Origin: Paenibacillus_E allorhizoplanae | GTDB taxonomy: Bacteria; Bacillota; Bacilli; Paenibacillales; NBRC-103111 | Assembly (NCBI RefSeq): GCF_927798215.1 | Contig: NZ_CAKMMW010000019.1 | Coordinates: 103,391 to 167,390, forward strand | DNA length: 64,000 nt | Direction of reading: 5' to 3' | In this document: piece after piece, positions 59,705 to 64,000 of the stretch | How positions within the stretch are numbered: the first letter of the stretch is position 1 | How the letters are laid out: every line of letters begins with the position of its first letter | Program-made: the position numbers and the translations under genes | The notes under the pieces: generated by a model | The model's input: the letters and a program-made list of their open reading frames with translations, nothing else | Database searches by the model: none | Told to the model about the DNA's origin: nothing

Positions 59705-60664
59705 ATGAGGATTGCACTGATAAGTCCCGATTATCTTCCTGTCCCACCCGTAAAATACGGCGGCATAGAGCGAGTTGTTTATACGCTGGCAGAGGAGCTT
59801 GTTGAACGGGGGCATGAAGTCATTCTATATGCACCCTTTGGAAGTCAGATTCGAGGAAAGCTAATGCCTTATTTACATGAGGGGCACGATATGTGGCGAA
59901 TTCCTGGTTTTGTTAAGCTAACTTTGCCACCAGGTGTAGATATCATTCATGACCATACACAGCTTTCCGTTGTCGGCCAAAAGAAACTCGCAGTACCTAC
60001 GGTTTGTACGATTCATAATCCATTAACCAATCCAGTTAAACATGCCGTCTATTTAAGCAAAAGACATCGGGACTTGTTCGGCAACCCTCATGATCACGTC
60101 GTTTATAACGGATTAAACCCGGATGAATTTCAATTCTCTGATCAAAAAAGCGATTATTTGCTTTTCATTGGTGCAATTATTCCTTATAAAGGTGTCCATC
60201 ATGCGATTGAAGCGGCAGAGCAGGCGGGACAAAAGTTAATTATAGCTGGACCCGTCTATGATCATGACTATTTCCATAAAGAGATTCTCTCCAAGACTCT
60301 ATCGAATCCATCTATTCAATATGTCGGTGAAGTCGGAGGGCAAGCTCGACAAGATTTATTGAAGCATGCCAGATGCATGTTATTTCCGACATTGGTTGAG
60401 GAGCCATTTGGGCTCGTCATGACGGAAGCTATGGCATGTGGAACGCCTGTCTTGGCCTTGCCAAATGGATCTGTTCCTGAAGTAATGAGCGGGTTTCCTC
60501 AATTGATATGCCGCTCTGTCGAAGAGATGACGATCAAATTGATCCATGAGACGCTTCCCGACCCTTATGAGCTTCGCGAATATGTACTCGAGCATTTTAC
60601 AACAAGTGGGATGACCGATAAATATCTCGAAATTTACCAAAACATTATTGACGAAGAAAGTTGA
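59705..60664 (+). CDS. Glycosyltransferase family 4
   Basis: 319 residues; GGAGGAAAAGG before ATG 59705. GT-B fold with KYGGIERVVYTLAEEL near 18-35, GAIIPYKGVHHAIEAAE (donor domain) and the E-x7-E motif EEPFGLVMTEAMACGTPV. 33 bp after the GT2 gene, probably co-transcribed. Nucleotide-sugar donor not determined. Confidence 0.93.
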   Translation: MRIALISPDYLPVPPVKYGGIERVVYTLAEELVERGHEVILYAPFGSQIRGKLMPYLHEGHDMWRIPGFVKLTLPPGVDIIHDHTQLSVVGQKKLAVPTVCTIHNPLTNPVKHAVYLSKRHRDLFGNPHDHVVYNGLNPDEFQFSDQKSDYLLFIGAIIPYKGVHHAIEAAEQAGQKLIIAGPVYDHDYFHKEILSKTLSNPSIQYVGEVGGQARQDLLKHARCMLFPTLVEEPFGLVMTEAMACGTPVLALPNGSVPEVMSGFPQLICRSVEEMTIKLIHETLPDPYELREYVLEHFTTSGMTDKYLEIYQNIIDEES

Positions 60665-60674
60665 ATTAAACGAT

Positions 60675-60720
60675 AAACAGCGGCTGCACCTCATAAATAG
60701 GGCGCAGCCGCTGTTTTCTT
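60675..60720. terminator. Bidirectional terminator between convergent glycosyltransferase genes
   Basis: AAACAGCGGCTGC / GCAGCCGCTGTTT stem with a ~16-nt loop; T-rich after and A-rich before. Confidence 0.9.
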
Positions 60721-60722
60721 TC

Positions 60723-61832
60723 TCATTCTGCGGCTTCGGAGCTGTCCGAAATATGCAGAACGGACTCAAGGTACTTTTTATTATGCAGGATGTTCCGATC
60801 TTTGGGTCTGTAGGTGCGGGCAATTTCATTGTGCTTATAAGCATTTGCGTGTTGCCCTAGATGGTCATAACAGACACAGAGCTGTAGATGTGGCAGCCAA
60901 GTTGAAAATTTAGGATTAGAGAATCCCAAATTGTGTGTCGGGACCTGCAGTTCTGAAGCTAATTTGTACCAAAACACTGCTGGTTCGTATTGCTTCCGAG
61001 TTAGAAAATAATAGCCTAGACGACAACAGAACTCAGCACGCGGGCTGTCATATTGAAAGGATCGGAAAACGGACTGTAATTCCATTTCACTGTTGCCTAG
61101 CTGATGGTAACAATCCGCTAGATTACTGCAGGAGGAGATTTCATCCTCCACCCAGCCCTTTCCATTCGCCAGGAATTTATTGTAATAAATAATTGCTTTT
61201 GCATACTTGTTATGATCTTTTAATTCATTCGCGAAGTAATATAAATCCCTTGGCGTGAACGTTTCTCCACGCAGTAGTCGATTCTGAAATATTTTGAGAT
61301 TCCTGTCGCTCTTCGTATGGATTCTGCAATGTGTAACAGTAATGTCAGAGTCCACAATATTGCCGCTAACCTCTAAATATTCGTGGATCGCGCCAATCCA
61401 TTTGAACTGATTCACCCGTTTCACCAACCGATTTCGCTTAAATCTGAAAGTCGGGGTGCCAAATTCATCAAAGGCATAATTATAAAACATCGTGACCGAA
61501 TCGACGGAAGGCTCCAGATCTGCTTTTAACGTTATAAGCTTGTTGCAATCTTCTTCTTTCAAAATATCATCCGCGTCCAGCCATAAAATGTAGTCTTTCG
61601 TGGCTTGCCGGAAAGCAAAGTTACGTGCTGCCGAGAAATCATCTATCCATTTAAAATCATAGATGTGATCCGTAAAGGAGCTTGCTATCGATTTCGTTTG
61701 GTCGGTAGAACCGGTATCTACTATGATGATCTCGTCAACTGCTTTCGCAACGGAAGACAAACAAGATCGAAGTGTTTTCTCCTCATTTTTAACGATAAGG
61801 CAAAGACTAATGGTAATCACGTTTTCACTCAC
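60723..61832 (-). CDS. Glycosyltransferase family 2 with C-terminal TPR-like repeats
   Basis: 369 residues. The GT2 domain (1-~215) shows ISLCLIVKNEEKTLRSCLSSV, IIVDTGSTDQT, ARNFAFRQATKDYILWLDADD and FKWIGAIHEYL. Residues ~220-345 are helical TPR-like repeats (AKAIIYYNKFLANGKGW, AEFCCRLGYYFLTRKQYEPAVFWYKLA). This architecture resembles protein glycosyltransferases such as SunS and related spore glycoprotein enzymes, so a protein acceptor is plausible. Transcribed against its neighbours. Confidence 0.88.
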   Translation of the reverse strand: MSENVITISLCLIVKNEEKTLRSCLSSVAKAVDEIIIVDTGSTDQTKSIASSFTDHIYDFKWIDDFSAARNFAFRQATKDYILWLDADDILKEEDCNKLITLKADLEPSVDSVTMFYNYAFDEFGTPTFRFKRNRLVKRVNQFKWIGAIHEYLEVSGNIVDSDITVTHCRIHTKSDRNLKIFQNRLLRGETFTPRDLYYFANELKDHNKYAKAIIYYNKFLANGKGWVEDEISSCSNLADCYHQLGNSEMELQSVFRSFQYDSPRAEFCCRLGYYFLTRKQYEPAVFWYKLASELQVPTHNLGFSNPKFSTWLPHLQLCVCYDHLGQHANAYKHNEIARTYRPKDRNILHNKKYLESVLHISDSSEAAE

Positions 61833-62008
61833 TTTCTGTATAAGATAAAATCCAATGTGGTCTTTCTAAACTATTCATAGTTTCAATAAGAGGGCACGGC
61901 ATGTGAATAAAGGGTAAGCTCCTTATCATGAGATTCCTTTGTATACAGGATGGTTACATCGAACCAAAATTCCTTTGACGGAATATGGTGACAAAGAGGA
62001 GGTGCGGT

Positions 62009-62710
62009 ATGAATCGTTTTTTTGAAAAAATAATAAAACCCATTCTAATCAAATACGAGGCTAAACACATTGTAGAAATTGGCGTTTTCCTAGATGGTCG
62101 TACTACCATAAAATTGCTTGAGTTTTGTAAAATAATGAACGGTAAGCTAACAGTCATTGATCCTGCACCGGGATTTAATACTTATGCTTATGAAGCTGTC
62201 TTTTCAGAGGAATTAGTCGTTCATAAAAAGCACAGTCTGGAGGTATTATCAGAACTTCAAGCTGCTGATGTCTTTCTCATCGACGGAGACCATAATTGGT
62301 ACACCGTTTATCATGAATTAATGGCAGTTGAGCAAATGGCAACTAGATCAGGTGAATTTCCGATTGTCATTCTTCATGATACGGAGTGGCCATATGGAAG
62401 ACGTGATTCTTACTACTTCCCGGAAACGATACCTACCCAATATCGTAAATTGCATGCCCAAAAAGGGATTAAAGCTGGCTCCAGTGAGCTTGTTGAAACA
62501 GGGGGGATTAATGAAACCCAGTTCAATGCGATGAATGAATATGGGGAAGAAAATGGTGTGTTGACAGCGATAGAAGATTTCTTGAAGATAACGACTTTCG
62601 ATCTAAGCTTCCATCGTGTTTACACGAATAATGGATTAGGAATTCTTGTTCCTAGCGACAAACAGGTAGATACGGTGATGCAGTATATTATGGATACATC
62701 AGGTTTATAG
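62009..62710 (+). CDS. Class I SAM-dependent methyltransferase (Methyltransf_24-like)
   Basis: GAGGAGGTGCGGT fits ATG 62009; 233 residues. HIVEIGVFLDGRTTIKLLEF is the SAM-binding start, followed by TVIDPAPG, DVFLIDGDHNWYTVYHEL (typical of the Methyltransf_24/CmcI-like group) and FPIVILHDTEWPYGRRDSYY. In a glycosylation cluster it most likely methylates a sugar. A terminator follows. Confidence 0.85.
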   Translation: MNRFFEKIIKPILIKYEAKHIVEIGVFLDGRTTIKLLEFCKIMNGKLTVIDPAPGFNTYAYEAVFSEELVVHKKHSLEVLSELQAADVFLIDGDHNWYTVYHELMAVEQMATRSGEFPIVILHDTEWPYGRRDSYYFPETIPTQYRKLHAQKGIKAGSSELVETGGINETQFNAMNEYGEENGVLTAIEDFLKITTFDLSFHRVYTNNGLGILVPSDKQVDTVMQYIMDTSGL

Positions 62711-63053
62711 AAAGAAGAGACTGCTCCCCATATATTTGGGTGCAGCCGCTTCTTTTTGCGGTACATATGACTCGAAGTCTATCAACTATGACATGTTCCA
62801 AAGGTGTTTAGAAGTGCGTTGGGAGGTTCTAGTTCGAACTTTACTACCTAATTCAATCAAGTATTTACAAAAAATGTTTTTTTCCATCATTTGTCCTCTC
62901 TCATTCGTCCATGCACTGAAAGTTTGTACACATATAATATACGAGGAAACTAGAGTAGTTTTCATTTTAAGTAAGGGAGGTATGTCTCATTAAAAGAAAC
63001 CGTATCTCGATTGCAGGTTACTAGCATTAAAATAATATGGAGGTGAAAGTACG
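62711..63053. other. Intergenic region upstream of the collagen-like gene
   Basis: Contains a terminator (62714-62757), then AT-rich sequence. CATATAATA at 62931-62939 fits CATAnnnTA, the -10 pattern of late mother-cell sigma factors; a matching -35 is not obvious at the usual distance. GGAGGTGAAAG at 63039 is the ribosome-binding site of the next gene. No supported gene. Confidence 0.5.
62714..62757 (+). terminator. Terminator after the methyltransferase gene
   Basis: GAAG..CTGC..CCCA pairs with TGGG..GCAG..GCTTC with small internal loops, followed by TTTTT. Confidence 0.65.
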
Positions 63054-64000
63054 TTGAGTAAACTTGCTCAGTTAATGAATTTGATTGGAATTGTGGGAAT
63101 AATGAACATCAAAAAAATTGAAATCGAGTATTTTGACGAAGAAGAATACAAAATAAAGTTTGAAATTGGTGATGGACCCAGTCAACGGATGTCTGAACTC
63201 GAGGATTTTCTAGAAGACATTGATTGGTATGAAGTCGCGGAAATTGAAATTGAATTGTACAACGGTGGGGAAATTGAAATTGAATTTCCATTTGTAGGTG
63301 GTGTTACAGGAGCAACTGGAGCTACAGGAGCTGCAGGGGCAACTGGAGCTACGGGTGCTGCAGGGGCTACAGGAGCGACAGGTGCTGTAGGTGCTACAGG
63401 AGCGACAGGTGCTGTAGGTGCTACAGGAGCGACAGGTGCTGTAGGCGCTACAGGAGCAACAGGTGCTGTAGGCGCTACAGGAGCAACAGGTGTTACAGGA
63501 GCTACAGGAGCTGCAGGTGCTACAGGAGCAACAGGAGCTGAAGGAGCAGCAGGAGCAACTGGTGTGACAGGAACTACAGGTGCTACAGGAGCAACAGGAG
63601 CAGCAGGGGCAACAGGAGCAACAGGAGCTGAAGGAGCAACTGGTGTGACAGGAGCTACAGGTGCTACAGGAGCAACAGGAGCAGTGGGTGCAACAGGAGC
63701 AACAGGGCCTGTAGGTGAACAAGGCCCAGCCGGGGGTGCAACAGGAGTTGCTGGTGCAACAGGAGCAACAGGAGCTGCTGGTGAAACTGGAGCAACAGGA
63801 GCAACGGGTGCAGTTGGAGCAACAGGAGCAACGGGTGTAGCTGGAGCAGTTGGAGCAACAGGAGCAACGGGCGCAGATGGAGTCGTTGGAGCAACAGGAG
63901 CAACGGGTGCAACGGGCGTAGCTGGAGCAGTTGGAGCAACAGGAGCAACGGGTGCAGATGGAGTCGTTGGAGCAACAGGAGCAACAGGTGTAGTTGGAGC
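63054..64000 (+). CDS. Collagen-like Gly-X-Thr repeat protein (3' end outside window)
   Basis: TTG 63054 follows a perfect GGAGGTGAAAGTACG; the frame stays open to the window end (315 codons). The first ~80 residues form an acidic domain of alternating strands (NIKKIEIEYFDEEEYKIKFE; DIDWYEVAEIEIELYNGGE). From about 63292 the protein is (Gly-Ala-Thr)n with occasional Val, Glu or Pro, a collagen-like triple-helix region rich in Thr, a common O-glycosylation site in BclA-type exosporium proteins. The neighbouring glycosyltransferases and methyltransferase fit that. There is no signal peptide, as expected for spore-surface proteins made in the mother cell. The N-terminal domain resembles that of the acidic protein at 3022. 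Confidence 0.9.
   Translation, partial: MSKLAQLMNLIGIVGIMNIKKIEIEYFDEEEYKIKFEIGDGPSQRMSELEDFLEDIDWYEVAEIEIELYNGGEIEIEFPFVGGVTGATGATGAAGATGATGAAGATGATGAVGATGATGAVGATGATGAVGATGATGAVGATGATGVTGATGAAGATGATGAEGAAGATGVTGTTGATGATGAAGATGATGAEGATGVTGATGATGATGAVGATGATGPVGEQGPAGGATGVAGATGATGAAGETGATGATGAVGATGATGVAGAVGATGATGADGVVGATGATGATGVAGAVGATGATGADGVVGATGATGVVG
63292..64000 (+). repeat. Collagen-like 9-bp repeat tract
   Basis: Long array of GGAGCAACA-type 9-bp units coding Gly-Ala-Thr, with longer units such as the block around GGAGCAGTTGGAGCAACAGG repeating near 63850-63960. It continues beyond the window. Confidence 0.95.

Noticed and set aside
62736..62993. 85-codon plus-strand frame
   Set aside because: Its start lies within the terminator of the methyltransferase gene and it lacks a ribosome-binding site; composition is not protein-like.
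63210..63984. Cys/Ser-rich and Leu-rich open frames on the minus strand
   Set aside because: They are antisense readings of the collagen-like 9-bp repeat; no ribosome-binding site or independent support.

Overview
The window reads as chromosome of a spore-forming Bacillota, most likely Paenibacillus or a close relative. The indications are S-layer-homology (SLH) anchoring, YesM/YesN-type two-component systems placed beside sugar ABC importers, CotS/CotSA-like spore-coat genes, a collagen-like Gly-X-Thr protein, many AraC-family regulators and strong GGAGG ribosome-binding sites. I see no rRNA, tRNA, CRISPR array, transposase or phage module. The genus call is inference; no marker gene is present.

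Left part (1-7 kb): a minus-strand nucleotide-sugar operon (RmlA-type nucleotidyltransferase, UDP-glucose dehydrogenase, and an epimerase cut by the window edge). Next come a poly-Asp/Glu protein and a CotSA-like glycosyltransferase paired with an unusually long CotS-like protein that has an 11-residue repeat and a very basic tail. From 7.2 to 9.7 kb there are a DUF1761-type membrane protein behind a duplicated operator, a PhyH-type dioxygenase with an AraC regulator, and a tiny zinc-ribbon protein.

Polysaccharide-use block (9.9-27.3 kb): a secreted GH5 enzyme, an orphan YesN-type response regulator, a 1968-residue SLH-anchored GH5 enzyme, a solute-binding protein with two permeases, a YesM/YesN pair and a second PhyH gene. 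The two GH5 enzymes share six copies of one carbohydrate-binding module. The picture is a surface glycanase that releases oligosaccharides for import; beta-mannan is a reasonable guess but not proven.

Middle (27.7-43.4 kb): AraC regulator, two hypothetical genes, a GT2-PlsY operon, a broken gene, six exact-period 52-bp repeats each containing a 10-bp-arm palindrome, a hemolysin-III-type protein, a PhyH-HEAT fusion facing another AraC gene, a TetR/MFS divergon with two identical operators, a four-gene glycosyltransferase operon and a secreted phosphodiester-glycosidase-type protein.

Right part (43.7-64 kb): a SWIM zinc-finger/SNF2 helicase pair, a second YesM/YesN plus ABC sugar importer operon, a small gene behind a promoter buried in a perfect 16-bp-arm palindrome, a KapD-like exonuclease, an MFS transporter, an AraC/PhyH divergon, and a glycosylation cluster (GT2, GT4, GT2-TPR, methyltransferase) that leads into a collagen-like protein running off the right edge.

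Three patterns look most worth following: four PhyH dioxygenase genes each lying next to an AraC regulator; a small acidic N-terminal domain apparently shared by the poly-Asp protein near the left end and the collagen-like protein at the right end; and the palindromic 52-bp repeat array.
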